This document shows, in pieces, positions 1 to 10,912 of a DNA stretch of 64,000 bases; positions within the stretch are counted from its first letter, which is position 1, and every line of letters starts with the position of its first letter. The stretch spans positions 1 to 64,000 of the forward strand of contig JAOWBW010002489.1 in NCBI GenBank assembly GCA_026119855.1, given 5' to 3'. This DNA comes from Campanula takesimana (lineage: Eukaryota; Streptophyta; Magnoliopsida; Asterales; Campanulaceae). The notes under the pieces are model-generated. The model was not told where the DNA came from and did no database searches. It saw nothing but the letters and a program-made list of their open reading frames with translations. Position numbers and translations under genes: made by a program.

Positions 1-170
1 TTGTGAATGCAATTGGCCTACGTTCATCGAGACCATCTATTGCTTAGTTTCGGCCACATGGACTACTTTCTTGGTTTCTTGAATTAGTGCGGGATTGTGT
101 TTGCCTAATGGCTTAGTTCGACCGCACTTCTTGTTGTCTTGATTTGGAGATAATAACCAAAGTTGAAATA
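1..170 (+). other. Leader-like fragment of a Tat/Ogre-type element
   Basis: No coding potential is evident. A stretch here closely resembles part of the 5' leader of element B (15107-15149). Both contain GTGCGG, then a short GCC/GGC hairpin, then GCTTAGTT and CCGCAC, so the ends can pair (87-92 with 122-127). A second, poorer version of the GCTTAGTTTCGGCCAC part lies at 41-57. I infer a remnant of a Tat/Ogre leader, but the rest of that element is outside the window. Confidence 0.4.
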
Positions 171-845
171 GTCTCCTCATAATTATAGAGAAACTAATGA
201 CACATATATTATGCTTAAATTAATGGGATTAATTTAGTGGCTAACTTGATGTGTAACATGTTTATATTATGTGCTCATAAATGTTTATATGCTATATGTG
301 ATGAACCTTCAAAGAAAGTTTTAAGTTCTTTTATTGCCATGCCATGATTAAAACACTTGTTAGTACATGAGTGATTTTAATGTAGATTCGCCCTAGCGAG
401 GTGCATTAAATTTATTATGTTTGAGCAAGATAGATAATGTGGGCACGCCTTAGCGGGACACATTAACTATGCGTTAAAAATGGTTAGACTTAATTGGGCG
501 TCAAACAGTTTTGGGCCTAGGCAAGGATGAGGTTTAACATGCTTTTGAAATTGGATTTCTAAAAGAATCTCATAAAAGGAATTAAGAGTCATATGAGATA
601 TGATGACAAGAGTTGTCTACCTAATTATTTAATTTTGTGTAATCCGCCTTAGCGGACTTGAAATTAAATTAAGGTTGGATCTTAACCCAATTAAATTATA
701 TTATACATTGGATGTATAAGAAGGTTATATAATTTAGTGGGAGTATTTTTTTAAAAATACATTATTTATCTCTTTAATGAAAAATCGGTACTTTTAATTT
801 TGGAAATTTTGCATATTTGTAGATAATGACTAATAACACTCATCA
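171..845 (+). other. Non-coding region upstream of copia-1 gag
   Basis: AT-rich sequence with no ORF of interest. The motif CGCC(C/T)TAGCG occurs three times (389-400, 446-457, 645-656), each followed by a CATTA- or AATTA-like word. No LTR end (CCAACA) or TGGTATCAGAGC primer site is visible here, so the 5' LTR of copia-1 is either further left or deleted. It may be the untranslated leader of copia-1 or older flanking DNA. Confidence 0.35.
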
Positions 846-1690
846 ATGTCGTTGCGATCGATCCTTGAGAAGGATAAGCTCGAAAGAAGGTACAAACTTT
901 ATGGATTGGATCCGAAGCATAAGAATTGTTTCTTAGGCAAGAAGATAAGTTGTACATTCTCGATGGGCCTCTCCCTGCTGAACCACCGCCTACTGCCCCT
1001 AGGGTAGAAAGAGACATTACAAGAAACATCGTAATGATTCTAGAGATGTAAGTTGTCTCATGCTTGCTGCTATGTGTTCAAAACTCCAACAAAAGTTTGG
1101 AACATTTGGAAGCCTATGAGATAGCGTGGAGTTGAGAACCATGTTTCAAGAGCAAGCTAGGCAAGAGAGGTACAAGATCATTGTTGCATTCACTACTAGT
1201 AAAATGAATGAAGGGCAACAAGTGAGTCCTCACTTTCTTAAAATGAAGGTTATGTAGAGCACCTTGAGAAACTTGGCTATCCAATCCCATTGGAGCTAGC
1301 CACGGATCTCATTCTTAATTCATTGCCTAAAAGTTATAATCAGTTTGTGATGAATTATAACATGCAGGGAATGGATAAGAATCTCTCTGAGTTGCATGGG
1401 ATGCTCAAAACTGCAGAGATGAAAATTGTGGAGAAAAGTTCTCCCGTGCTCTTGGTTCATGATGGGAAGAAGGCTGGTGCCAAGGAAAGGGTAAGGCAAA
1501 AGTTGTCAAACCCAAGATAAGCAAGGCAAAGGTTGCCAAGGCTTCTGAGGCAAAACCTGATTCACAAAAGGATGCAATCTGTTTCCATTGTCAAGAAATT
1601 GGTCATTGGAAACGTAATTGCAAGGCTTTCTTGGAAGAGCAAAGAAGAAGAAGAGCAGCAAGGCTGCGTCGACTTCAGGTATCTATATGA
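846..1690 (+). pseudogene. copia-1 gag (frameshifted)
   Basis: The likely start codon is at 846. Conserved copia gag features are spread over several frames: an N-terminal DW-I-R segment near 895-930, a run ending in LELATDLILNSLP at 1290-1340, and a CX2CX4HX4C zinc knuckle encoded around 1578-1625. The longest open stretch (1290-1520) covers only the C-terminal half of the capsid-like domain. Gag would form the cytoplasmic virus-like particle that packages the RNA. A frame change near 885 and others up to 1620 mean no full-length product. Confidence 0.75.
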
Positions 1691-1896
1691 TAGATATTCT
1701 CCTTTCTACCACTGATTCCTGGGTATTGGATACCGGATGTGGTTCTCACATTTGTCTAAATGTGCAGGGATTAAAGAATAGGAGACTGCTTAAAGAAGGT
1801 GAAGTAGATCTACGCGTGGGGAATGGAGCAAGAGTTGCTGCATTAGCCGTAGGGACTTATGAAGTCACTTTACCTTCCGGATTAATTCTTGTTTGA
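1618..1896 (+). pseudogene. copia-1 protease segment
   Basis: A 92-residue open stretch contains SWVLDTGCGSHIC (about 1708-1752), the aspartic protease active site (DTG) of plant copia elements. In an intact element this protease is part of the gag-pol polyprotein and cleaves it inside the particle. The active triad is preserved, but the reading frame changes near 1893, separating it from the integrase. It overlaps the end of the gag remnant in another frame. Confidence 0.75.
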
Positions 1897-3305
1897 ACAA
1901 TTGTTATTATGTTCCGGATTTAAGCAGAAATATTATTTCAATTTCTTGTTTGGATAATGAAGGCTTTAAGTTTCTTATTGAGAATAAGAAATTTTCTATT
2001 TATTTAAATGATGTGCTTTATGGTATTGCTAATTCTTTAATGGCCTTTATGTCTTGGATGTCAAGAGTGAAAATAATGTCTATCATGTAAATAAGAAATC
2101 TAAACCTAATGATGTAAATCATACTTATTTGTGGCATTGCCGTCTTGGTCATATTAATGAGAAGCGTATCTCAAAACTCCATGGGGACGGACTTTTGGGT
2201 TCATGTGACTTAGAGTCATATGATACTTGTGAGTCGTGTCTTCTTGGAAAAATGACTAAGACACCTTTTACCAAGTTGGGTGAAAGGGCAAGCGACTTAT
2301 TGGGGTTGATACATTCCGATGTATGCGGACCATTAAGTAGCAATGCTAGGGAGGATTTCAATACTTCATAACTTTCACTGATGATTATAGTAGATTTGGG
2401 TATGTTACCTAATGAAAACATAAAAGTGAAGCATTTGAGATATTTAGAATATTTCAAAATGAAGTAGAAAACAACTTGGCAAAAGCATTAAGGCACTTCG
2501 ATCAGATCGAGGTGGAGAATACTTAAGTCAAGAATTTGATGATCATCTAAAGAATTGTGGAATAGTTTCACAATTGACTCCACCTGGAACACCACAATGG
2601 AATGGTGTGTCCGAGAGGAGGAATCGGACTTTGTTAGACATGGTTCGATCAATGATGAATCAAGTTGATCTTCCAATATCCTTTTGGGGTTACGCTCTAG
2701 AAACCGCTGCTTTCACACTAAATCAAGTTCCAACTAAATCGGTTCCAAAGACTCCATATGAGATGTGGAGTGGAAAGAAACCTAGTTTATCTTTCATAAG
2801 GATTTGGGGTTGCGAAGTTTATGTCAAGAGACTTATCTCTGACAAACTAGCACACAAATCCGATAAATGTATTTTCGTGGGGTATCCTAAGGAAACTAAA
2901 GGATATTACTTTTACAACCGTGAGGACAACAAAGTGTTTGTTGCCCGAACTGGTGTCTTTCTAGAGAAAGAGTTTCTCTCCAAAGAAATCAGTGGGAGTA
3001 AAATAAATCTTGAAGAAATTCGAGACCCAGAAAATAACATTGAACCAATAGTGGAACAAGAACAAGAACCACAAGGAGTTATGGAACCTGTTCAAAATAC
3101 ACAAGCAGCTCGCAGATCTAGTAGGTTACGATCCGAGCCCGAGAGATATGGATTTCTCGTAACGGATAGTAATGAGGTAGAAATCATTGAGAATGATGAA
3201 CCGTCACCTACCAAGAGGCGATGTCTTCTCCTGATTCGGACAAGTGGCTTGGAGCCATGGAATCCGAATTGCAATCCATGCAAGACAATCAAGTTTGGAA
3301 TTTGA
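1893..3305 (+). pseudogene. copia-1 GAG-pre-integrase and integrase
   Basis: The zinc-binding GAG-pre-integrase segment (WHCRLGHINEKRI, then CESCLLGK) is at 2054-2290. The catalytic core follows: HSDVCGP (about 2320), TDDYSR (about 2380), SDRGGEY (about 2503) and NGVSERRNRTL with the catalytic Glu (about 2605). The C-terminal part with KCIFVGYP is near 2865-2890. The frame breaks near 2060, 2365 and 2480; the part from 2574 to about 3220 is open. Integrase would insert the cDNA into the nucleus. All three acidic catalytic residues can be seen, though in different frames. Confidence 0.8.
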
Positions 3306-4260
3306 TTGATGCGCCGAAGGTGTAAAAACCCATAGGATGCAAATGGGTCTTCAAGAAGAAGACTGACATGGATGGGAAGGTGCAATACTTATAAAGCTAG
3401 GCTTGTAGCGAAAGGTTATAGGCAATTCATGGTATTGACTATGATGAGACCTTTTCACCCGTAGTAATGATCAAGTCTATAAGAATTTTGCTTGCCATTG
3501 CCGCATATTATGACTATGAAATATGGCAGATGGACGTCAAAACCGCTTTCCTGAATGGAAAACTACAAGAGGATGTGTATATGACACAACCAGAAGGTTT
3601 TGAACAAAATTCAAAGGTATGCAAATTGCAGAGATCCATCTATGGATTGAAGCAAGCTTCTAGGAGTGGGAATCTCCGTTTTGATGAATCGGTCAAAGAG
3701 TTTGGTTTCATCAAGAACGAAGATGAGCTTGTGTATACAAGAAGATTAGTGGGAGCATAGTGCTTTTTCTTGTTTTATACGTGGATGACATATTGCTCAT
3801 TGGAAACGACATTCTACACTTCAGTCTGTGAAGACTTGGTTAGGAAGTGCTTCGCAATGAAAGATATGGGTGAAGCCGCATATATTCTTGGCATTAAGAT
3901 CTATAGAGATAGATCAAGGAGGCTACTTGGTTTAAGCCAAAGTACATACATTGACAAGGTCATTAGAAGATTCCGTATGGAAAATTCTAAGAGAGGCACC
4001 TTGCCCGTGTTACATGGAGTTTCTCTAAGCAAGACTCAATGTCCTAAGACAAAAGATGAGCGTGAGAAAATGAATGATGTTCCATATGCTTCGGCAATTG
4101 GGTCCATCATGTATGCCATGATTTGTACTAGGCTGGATATATCTTATGCTTTGAGCATGACAAGTAGATACCAATCCGACCCTGGCGAAAATCACTGGAT
4201 AGCTGTAAAAGCGATTCTTAAGTACTTGAGAAGAACTAAAGACTCGTTTTTGGTCTATGG
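3222..4260 (+). pseudogene. copia-1 reverse transcriptase
   Basis: Copia RT landmarks appear in order: a W-Ame-E-like start near 3250, VFKKKTDMDGK (about 3340), QMDVKTAFLNG (about 3530), VYMTQPEGF (about 3580), LQRSIYGLKQASR (about 3625) and the catalytic YVDD (about 3778-3790). The polymerase motif is intact, but frame changes near 3220, 3385, 3720 and 3765 break the gene. RT would copy genomic RNA into cDNA in the particle. Confidence 0.8.
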
Positions 4261-4708
4261 AGGAATGGAAGATGATCTCGTTGTAAATGCTTACACGGAT
4301 GCAAGCTTCCAACCGACAAAGATGATAGCCGATCGCAATCGGGTTTTGTGTTTATGTAAATGGTGGAGCTGTAAGCTGGAAGAGTTCCAAGCAAAGTACA
4401 ACCGCTGATTCTACAACAGAAGCTGAGTATATTGCTGCATCGGATGCTGCAAAGGAAGCTGTTGGATTAAGAAGTTCATAACTGAACTTGAAGTGGTTCC
4501 TAGTATTGCTAATCCAATAGACCTTTATTGTGATAATAATGGTGCTATTGCTCAAGCAAAGGAACCAAGAGCACATCAAAAATCCAAACACATACTTAGG
4601 CGTTTCCATATCATTCGAGAAATCGTTGATAGGGGAGACGTAAATATATGCAGAGTACCTACTGATGACAATGTTGCGGACCCGAACAAAAGGACTTCCA
4701 CAAACTAA
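4261..4708 (+). pseudogene. copia-1 RNase H
   Basis: Landmarks of copia RNase H: AYTDASFQ with the first catalytic Asp (about 4290), TTEAEYIAASDAAKEA (about 4415-4460), LYCDNNGAIAQA (about 4525-4560) and a C-terminal HIIREIVDRGDV segment. The frame is lost near 4320-4400 and again near 4470. The final open piece runs from 4493 to the stop at 4708. RNase H would degrade the RNA strand of the hybrid during cDNA synthesis. Confidence 0.8.
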
Positions 4709-4762
4709 ACATGATGGTCATGTTAGGTCCATGGGTATTAGATACATGGGAGATTGGGCCTA

Positions 4763-4777
4763 GGGCAAGTGGGAGAT
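4763..4777 (+). other. Polypurine tract of copia-1
   Basis: The purine-rich GGGCAAGTGGGAGAT directly precedes the LTR start TGTTGG, as expected for the plus-strand primer. Confidence 0.75.
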
Positions 4778-5654
4778 TGTTGGTAGTGGTGCCCTAGGCA
4801 CGTTTAATAAACGTTGTAATTGTTATCATTTTTCATATCATAAAAGAGATGTTTTGATTATTATTGTTGATCATGTTTACCTATATAATCCCCGTCCCTA
4901 GTACTTATTAAGCACTAGTATAAAGGCTAAATGATCATGAGATGATCATGTTAGATTTATGGTACTTGTTTGGAACAAGGTGCTGACATGACCCGCTGTA
5001 TGAGATTTATGTCATGGTCTATGTCGTACATATATCTCATTAGTTATGTCATTTGAATCCTTGACATGAAGTTATTATAGTCTTCCACTTGATGAACATT
5101 GTTGTTTGACATATTCAAACGCTACCTTAACACGGTAGTTAAAAGGGTATGATTGGCATAATCGGATTCCCGTTGGGAAGAATAATAAGCTAAATGGATT
5201 TGTCCCTCCACGGAGAGATGTCAAGCTTGGGCCTCTCGTAGGAATGATGTTGATGAAATGTTCGGCCGGACTCAAATGAATTGATTGGATCAATGTCATT
5301 TGGATTATCAACATATTCGGAATCGAGAAAGTATTGAACAAAAACAAGTTGACTGTTTGACCATGACTTGTGTTCAATGACATCGTGGACAAAGGGATTG
5401 TGACATATTCTAAAGGAATGCGAACTTGTATCTAGTTATACTATTTGGGTAGGTATGACGGTTTGCTAGAACCTAATCATATCTTATGGAATCATGTTTG
5501 AGCCCATTGCCAACTTAGTATAATCCTAGAGGGTCACACACAATAGAACGAATCTTTAATAAGAGGACTATATTGGAATTTAGAGTCAAAGGACCTTGGA
5601 GGAATTTGAAACATTATGGGCTGTTGGTCTCCGAGCGGCGCGGTTGGTTCAGAC

Positions 5655-5740
5655 CAGGCGGGCGCCTGAAGTAATTCCAGAAAGACAAGGACCTTCTGGT
5701 CATTCAGGCGGGCGCCTGGTCCTTTACAGGCGGGCGCCTG
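5655..5740. repeat. Triplicated CAGGCGGGCGCCTG motif in copia-1 LTR
   Basis: Exact copies are at 5655-5668, 5705-5718 and 5727-5740. Each contains the palindrome GGCGCC inside a near-palindrome. They lie about 80-165 bp upstream of the TATA-like box, in an otherwise AT-rich LTR. Confidence 0.85.
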
Positions 5741-5820
5741 GTGCTCCCGATTGGAAAATTCCTAATTCGATTTAGGAAGGTTTTTGGCACAAGATTCCTA
5801 TTTGGAATAGGTCTTAATTG

Positions 5821-5830
5821 TGTATAAAAA
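5821..5830 (+). promoter_or_regulatory. TATA-like box of copia-1 LTR
   Basis: TGTATAAAAA is followed by CCCC, in the middle of the LTR where the U3/R boundary of plant copia elements is expected. Confidence 0.55.
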
Positions 5831-6287
5831 CCCCAATTCGGCCAGACCATAAATAGAAGTGATTTTTGTGAGTCTCAAAGAGTTTGAGAGAGATTTTATT
5901 TTGTTCTAAGATATCATTGATTGAGGAACAAAATAATTCACAAATAAATTCCATATAGTTCATTATTATATTGTGAAAGTGTGTTTCATAATATTGGTCT
6001 AGCAACCAAGATCAAAGAAGCTCATTTGATATTCGTTCGAAGTGTGGATACCGCTAGAGGGTGAAAATCATCATCTTCAAAGTTCGTGTTCAAGCTTTGT
6101 GATCGTGATCAAGTCTTCAAGTTTCTCCACCAAAGACCAAGAGAAAATTTGATAGCCATCAAGGGTTAGTTATTCCTATATTCATCTTGTTGTATTTGAT
6201 TTAATCATATGAACGGATCCATGGCTTTGGGTTTCTTAATATTTTAATTGCTAAATTCCGCTGCGCATGTTACTCGGAAACCCAACA

Positions 6288-7140
6288 TTTTGAACTGCTA
6301 TCTTTGTCTATCATGGCCTCTGCTCTGACTGGTGCCTTGCCTTGCTTCTTTCTGGGACAATCGAACTTCCAATGCCCATTCTTCTTGTAGAAATTATAGA
6401 TATCCCTAGGCTTTGGACCCTTCTTGTGTGAAGAATTACCTTTATTATTCTTCTTCCCACTAGAACCCTTGTTACTGCTACTAGCAACCAAACCTGATAA
6501 CTGGGTACCTGACTCATTCCCACTCGCCTTTCGGCGTAATTCCCTCGTCTTGAGAGAAGTTTTCACTTCCTCTAGAGTGATACCATCTTTACGATTTATG
6601 AACGAATCGACATAATGTTCATAAGACATAGTTAAATATATTAAAAGTTGCAAGGTTTAATCCTCGTCTTCCACAACAACTCCTATATTACGCAGTTCAA
6701 GTAATGCAGAAGTATATCTGTCAAGATGATCATTTATGGGTGTCCCTTCAGTCATACGGCGATCATACATCTTCTTCTTTAGGTATAACTTGTTGGTCAA
6801 TGAATGTGTCATGTACATGTCTTCCAACATAAACTAAAGATTGCTTCCGAAGTCTGTTCCTGCAATATTGGTTAGGATCTCATCATCCAACTGTCTGAAG
6901 ATCTTGGCGTGAGCCTTCTGATCTAAATTCTTCAATGCTGCTTCATCTTTGGCGGCTGCTTGTCTGTCCTTCTCTGACCCTTCTGTGTTGACTGCCTTAC
7001 CCTTAGGATCCTTACGATCCCTGATTGCAATCTCCAATGGTTCCCATAAATCTTTGTCTATCAACAAAGCCTTCATCTTGTTCTGCCAGAGAGAAAAACT
7101 ATTCTTCCCATTGAACTTGTCGATCGAATATGCTCCTTAA
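6288..7140 (-). pseudogene. copia-2 gag fragments
   Basis: The N-terminal piece (7076-6834) reads MKALLIDKDLWEPL..., typical of copia gag (UBN2-like). A C-terminal piece (6653-6288) has LTLEEV-type helices, a basic GKKNNKGN stretch and a zinc-knuckle region, with NGHWKFDC at about 6370-6395. The first two Cys of the knuckle are replaced by Tyr and Phe, so it could not bind zinc normally. The two pieces are out of frame with each other near 6660-6840. The right limit is set by the 5' LTR; the left limit is the copia-1 insertion. Confidence 0.75.
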
Positions 7141-7211
7141 CCCATCTTCTTGTTCTCTGCAGCGGAATTCCTGAACCTCTAACCACGAACCAAAGCTCTG
7201 GTACTACCAGA

Positions 7212-7223
7212 GCTCTGATACCA
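7212..7223 (-). other. Primer binding site of copia-2
   Basis: On the minus strand this reads TGGTATCAGAGC, the standard initiator-Met tRNA primer site of plant copia elements, two bases inside the LTR end. Confidence 0.85.
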
Positions 7224-7225
7224 CT

Positions 7226-7895
7226 TGTTAGAGCAATAACAAGACTTGATAAGAAAAGTAAGCAATCACAAGAACACAGATTTACATGGTTCACCAACTT
7301 GGCTACGTCCACGGAGAGGGGAGAGAATATTATTATCAATCTGGAGAAACGATTACAAGATCTCACAATTACTGCTACATGAATTTTGATCACAAAATTC
7401 CTGACTGTGTAACTGTAGAATTACAGACCTCTCTTAGCACTCTTAATAATCTATCTGAGACGTAACAGCTGATTTTGATCATGGCCTCTATTTATACCAG
7501 TAAAGTGCATCTCAAAATCTAGTGGAAACTTGGAATTCTAGTACAAAACTTTCTCAAAATCCTTCCTTCTATAGAACTGTGGAAAACTGCACGAAATTGG
7601 ATTCTGGAGACCTGGTCCGGCCGGGTATAGAACTTGGTCCAGTCGGACCCTTTACCTTGGTCCACCCGGGTGCCTTCTATGGTTCGCCCAGATCCACTCC
7701 TTCCTATAGACCAGAATTTCTGACGTGCTTTGGTCCACCCGAGTCTTCAGTCTGGTGCCCCCGGACCCTCAAGGTCCGCCCGGGTCTTATGCCTTGTCCG
7801 CCCAGACCTAATGTGCTCTGCCTAGGAATTGTGAGATTTCTCTGTTGTTTAATCCATTAACTTGGCGTCCCAAATTCAAAGGCATTAACCCAACA
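7226..7895 (-). repeat. copia-2 5' LTR (670 bp)
   Basis: On the minus strand it starts TGTTGGGTTAATGCC and ends just before the primer site. It holds a TATA-like box (minus-strand GGTATAAATAGAGG, about 7484-7498). Upstream of it is a cluster of GGTCCRSCCGGGT-type motifs (about 7612-7807), which explains the proline-rich ORF that can be read through it on the plus strand. Confidence 0.75.
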
Positions 7896-8439
7896 CTTGT
7901 CACTATTAATTCTGTTTTGTTTCACTATTGTGCTGTAGTTTCAGATTTTACTTATGGTTAGAATTATAATTGAATAAAGAGTAGAGAAAGGCTCAAGTGT
8001 AAGCATAAACTTATGAAATGATAATAGACTATATTGGAGGTTACCAACTTAAAACCTGCGATCCCGAAAATTTAAGTTAGCCAGTTTAGTTAAAAAAAAA
8101 TTACTATATTAATGATTTATACATTAAACAAAAATTTATCATAAAAAGCTTAGGTGAACGGCTTGCACTAAGAAAAGTGGCATATTTCTAGACTCTAGAG
8201 CATGTGGGACACGTCCATTTAGAAGGTTTTACAGCAAGTTCAATTGTACGGTTTTCACAAAAGTTACTAGGAGGTGCTTGTTTACAATAACAAATTTGGA
8301 GATGAGATGATGTTTTGGTGAATAATTTGGTGATCAATCCTTAGTATTATTAATATTTGAAATAAGTGAGATTATGTAGTAATAATTTGGTGATCAATCC
8401 TTAGTATGCATGGACATGGAGTATAAGTATCATAGTACT
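7896..8439. other. Unassigned flanking sequence with a 27-bp direct repeat
   Basis: AT-rich, without coding potential. A perfect 27-bp direct repeat starting AATAATTTGGTGATC is at 8321-8347 and 8381-8407, period 60 bp. The last five bases (GTACT, 8435-8439) are the target duplication of element A. It is probably the left part of the DNA into which A was inserted. Confidence 0.6.
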
Positions 8440-9010
8440 TGTTTTGGTCAAATTTTGCAATCTAACTTTAAGTAACGAGATTGGGTATAATGGAATGAAA
8501 TTGTCAATGATTCAAGAACAAGTAGACACGATAATTAACGAGGAAAGCCCTTGAACAACTTGTTCACCGGCATAAAACCTCAAAGATGGAATTTTATTAG
8601 TATAGATGATGAACAATGAAACAAGTAAAAGTATAGCTCAAAAGTAATTATCCGAGTGTGTTGTGTGTATTACATAATTTGTGTGAACTATTTATACTAG
8701 AGGGATCATCACGAACTAGCTAATAAGGCCATGATTCTCGGGAAGTTTGTTTGGCCCTATCTCTTTGCCGTTGATAAGAGTCATTATTTGACTTAGTCTT
8801 TGAGTCTAAATTGGTCACGTGTAATTGAGATCATGTCCCACTTCTTCTGTTTGTGTTCCTGAAAAATAGGATAAGAGATATGATTCAAATAAAACGCGTT
8901 AGTTAATAAATATACCTGTAAGTCTGTATGGTGACAACTTGAAGCATTAGGATGCTAAGTCAAGTTGAGACATTCAAGATGGAAATGCAGTTAAATTTTT
9001 TACCCCAAAC
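8440..9010 (-). repeat. Element A 3' LTR
   Basis: This matches 41390-41960 over its full length. It begins TGTTTTGGTCAAA on the plus strand. The other end is CCCCAAAC here and CCCCAAAA in the partner, so the canonical terminal CA is unclear at this side. A TATA-like box is present on the minus strand (about 8681-8699). The polypurine tract (minus-strand AATCAGGGGCAA) abuts at about 9012-9025. Confidence 0.85.
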
Positions 9011-9164
9011 AATTGCCCCTGATTTTTGAATTCAAAGAGAGTTTTTTGGAGTTCAAAAATCTGTTAGTTATGAAAATGTGGCAGTGGTTTTATCTGGGCA
9101 GTTGGATTGACGGTTTAGAGAAGTTTCTAGGTACTTGAGTTTTAGTGGGGGTCTAGAACCGTCA

Positions 9165-9185
9165 TGTCGATCAACTTAAATACCC
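9165..9185 (+). promoter_or_regulatory. Possible TATA-like box of antisense gene in A
   Basis: CTTAAATACCCCC at about 9174-9186 lies 120-130 bp before the ATG at 9306, on the strand opposite to gag-pol. The match is weak; it could be chance in AT-rich DNA. Confidence 0.3.
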
Positions 9186-9305
9186 CCAATGCGAATTTAA
9201 TCTTTCGATTCTGCAGAGAGAGAATAATAGAAGTTGCTTGAAGAAAACTCCAGTGAGTTCCAATTTATCCTCTTCTTTGTTATTTTTTTCTAGCTTGAAA
9301 TTGCC

Positions 9306-10912
9306 ATGGCTATTGAGTTGCCTGAAGGTTTTAGGTGCTTGGGGTTGATAGATAACCATGATTCTGAAAGATGCATACTGGAGCCAACACAAATTGAAGC
9401 CCTAAAACCAAAATTTCCCCAAACTGCTGTTTTCATGCCCCCAATCTCTAACTTGGCCGCCGATTGCGTTTCTCTTGAATGGATGGCTTTTCCAGAATAT
9501 CCCTTTGATATGGGTTTGTCCTTTCCTTTTTCATCTCTGATTACCCGTTTCTTCAAAGTGACTGGTTTGGCTTTTTCCCAGTTGATGCCAGTAGGTTGGA
9601 GAAATCTAGCTACTTTGGACAGATTGAGTGCTGAATTGAATTTGAGAGTAGGTTTAGAGGAACTTGCTTTCTGCTACTTGCTTAGGTCTCATGGTCCTCA
9701 TAGGTATGGATTTAGGGCAAAGAATAAGGCGTATAGTTTGGTGACTGAGTCCACTGATCAAGATAGGGACTGGAAGAGGAAATTTTTCTATGTAAGGAGG
9801 GATAGCTTGGCGGGAGTGGATAATTTTTTCTCAACCTGGAAGCAGGATGGTAGGGATTTAAATTTTCGTTCTTCAATTTTGTTGACTAATCATGTTGATT
9901 CATTCTTTTTGTGCTTCTGGATTGCAGTTGGTAAACTTGACGACCTGTTTCCGAAGTTAAACGACACCCTGGTGATTGTTGAGGCTGTTTGTTCGCAACC
10001 ATCCAAAAAGAGAAATTCGCTCTGGTACTATTGCTGGTGTAGAGAGTGATAGAGAAGAAACTGGTCAAAATATGTCTTCTGGTAAGACTTTTAACTTGCA
10101 ATTTTGTTATTTTAGATAAAATAATATATTGTTAAAGTTTTTGAAGTTAATTCCTTTGTGCCAGCTACTCAATTTGATAACCCTTAAGGCGCGAGTAACC
10201 TGCTGACTAGATTCAAAAAGCCTAAGGTAGGTGATCCCAAGCAGACTGCTCCCAAAGCTGAAGGTTCAACTAAATCCAAGTTAGTGATTGGGGATGCTGT
10301 TCTGTTCAAGAGGAAGAAGAGAGAGATTGTAGATGTAGAGGATTCTGAGCCTGTGGTGGAGAAACTACTTGAGAAGGTAATGTCTTTCTCTATAAAGTTT
10401 GATATTTCTTCGTAATGATTCAGAATGCTTATCCTATTCCTTGTTACTTTTTAGATCTAAGATGCCTCAAGTATGTTTGCCAAGGAAGTTGAACTGTGGA
10501 AGATGAAGGCCGAAGACGCTATAGCAGAGAAAGAAAAGGCTATGGTTTCTATGATTGATTTGAAGGAAAAGGATGCAGAGATCAAGAGGAAGGATGTAGA
10601 AATCATGGGTTTGACAGTTAAGCTGGCAGCATCTAACAAGAAGCTGAGAGATGAGTTGCAGAAGCAAGAGGATCGTTTCGTGAGAGAGGCTGGGCGTTCG
10701 GTTTTTTTAGGCTAGGATTCAGATGGTTGAGGAGTACTTGGCTGGGAAGGCGGGTGACTGGAACCTGGAGGATGAAAAAGCTTCTTTAAGGGGTATAACA
10801 GGTGCTCTCCAAGAAGTTGGTGAAGTGAATTCCAAGCCTTAGGATGTGGTACCAATGGAGCAGGTTGATGATAATCAAGGTACCAAGGATGATGAAGGAC
10901 TAGAAGGTTGAG
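9306..10912 (+). pseudogene. Antisense intron-containing gene of element A (gypsy-type transposon domain, coiled coil)
   Basis: An open frame of 247 codons starts at 9306 with MAIELPEGFRC. Its segment with ...ITRFFKVTGLAFSQLMPVGWR (about 9540-9600) and the later KRKFFYVRR resemble the plant 'putative gypsy type transposon' domain (Transposase_28 type). After a frameshift near 10018, exon-like pieces continue: donor GTAAGA at about 10081, acceptor ...TGTGCCAG at 10164, donor GTAATG at 10377, acceptor ...TTTTTAG at 10454. The last part (10455-10700) encodes a Glu/Lys-rich coiled coil. An in-frame TAA at 10458 and a TAG near 10841 look like CAA/CAG decay. Domain function is unknown; nuclear or particle roles are guesses. 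Confidence 0.6.

Larger units (their letters stand above)
846..6287 (+). mobile_element. Ty1/copia retrotransposon copia-1 (5' LTR not in window)
   Basis: Domain order is gag, protease, integrase, reverse transcriptase, RNase H, polypurine tract, LTR; integrase before RT is diagnostic of Ty1/copia. The coding region carries several frameshifts, so it is defective. Its 3' LTR (4778-6287) ends in CCAACA and interrupts copia-2 at 6288, so copia-1 is the younger of the two. The target duplication cannot be checked because the 5' end is missing. Confidence 0.85.
4778..6287 (+). repeat. copia-1 3' LTR (1510 bp)
   Basis: It begins TGTTGGTAGTGG after the polypurine tract and ends GAAACCCAACA, giving the 6-bp terminal inverted repeat TGTTGG/CCAACA. 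It contains a TATA-like box at 5821-5830 and three copies of a GC-rich palindromic motif upstream of that. Many short ORFs in both strands look like chance. Confidence 0.85.
6288..7895 (-). mobile_element. Ty1/copia element copia-2, 5' part only
   Basis: Reading on the minus strand: a 5' LTR (7895 to 7226), the primer site TGGTATCAGAGC (7223 to 7212), then gag fragments up to 6288 where copia-1 is inserted. The rest of copia-2 presumably lies beyond copia-1, outside the window. It is clearly a different family from copia-1, because its LTR is about 670 bp with different sequence. Confidence 0.8.

Noticed and set aside
846..4708. Endogenous pararetrovirus or other virus as the source of the RT regions
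   Set aside because: Domain order, primer sites, LTRs and target duplications are those of copia and gypsy retrotransposons; no movement or envelope-type gene is seen.
7522..7860. A 112-codon proline-rich ORF
   Set aside because: Read through the GGTCCRCCCGGG motif cluster of the copia-2 LTR, on the strand opposite to the element; composition explains it.
9306..10912. Host gene caught between repeats
   Set aside because: It lies between integrase and the 3' LTR of element A, the position of equivalent antisense genes in B and D, and its domain resembles transposon-related proteins.
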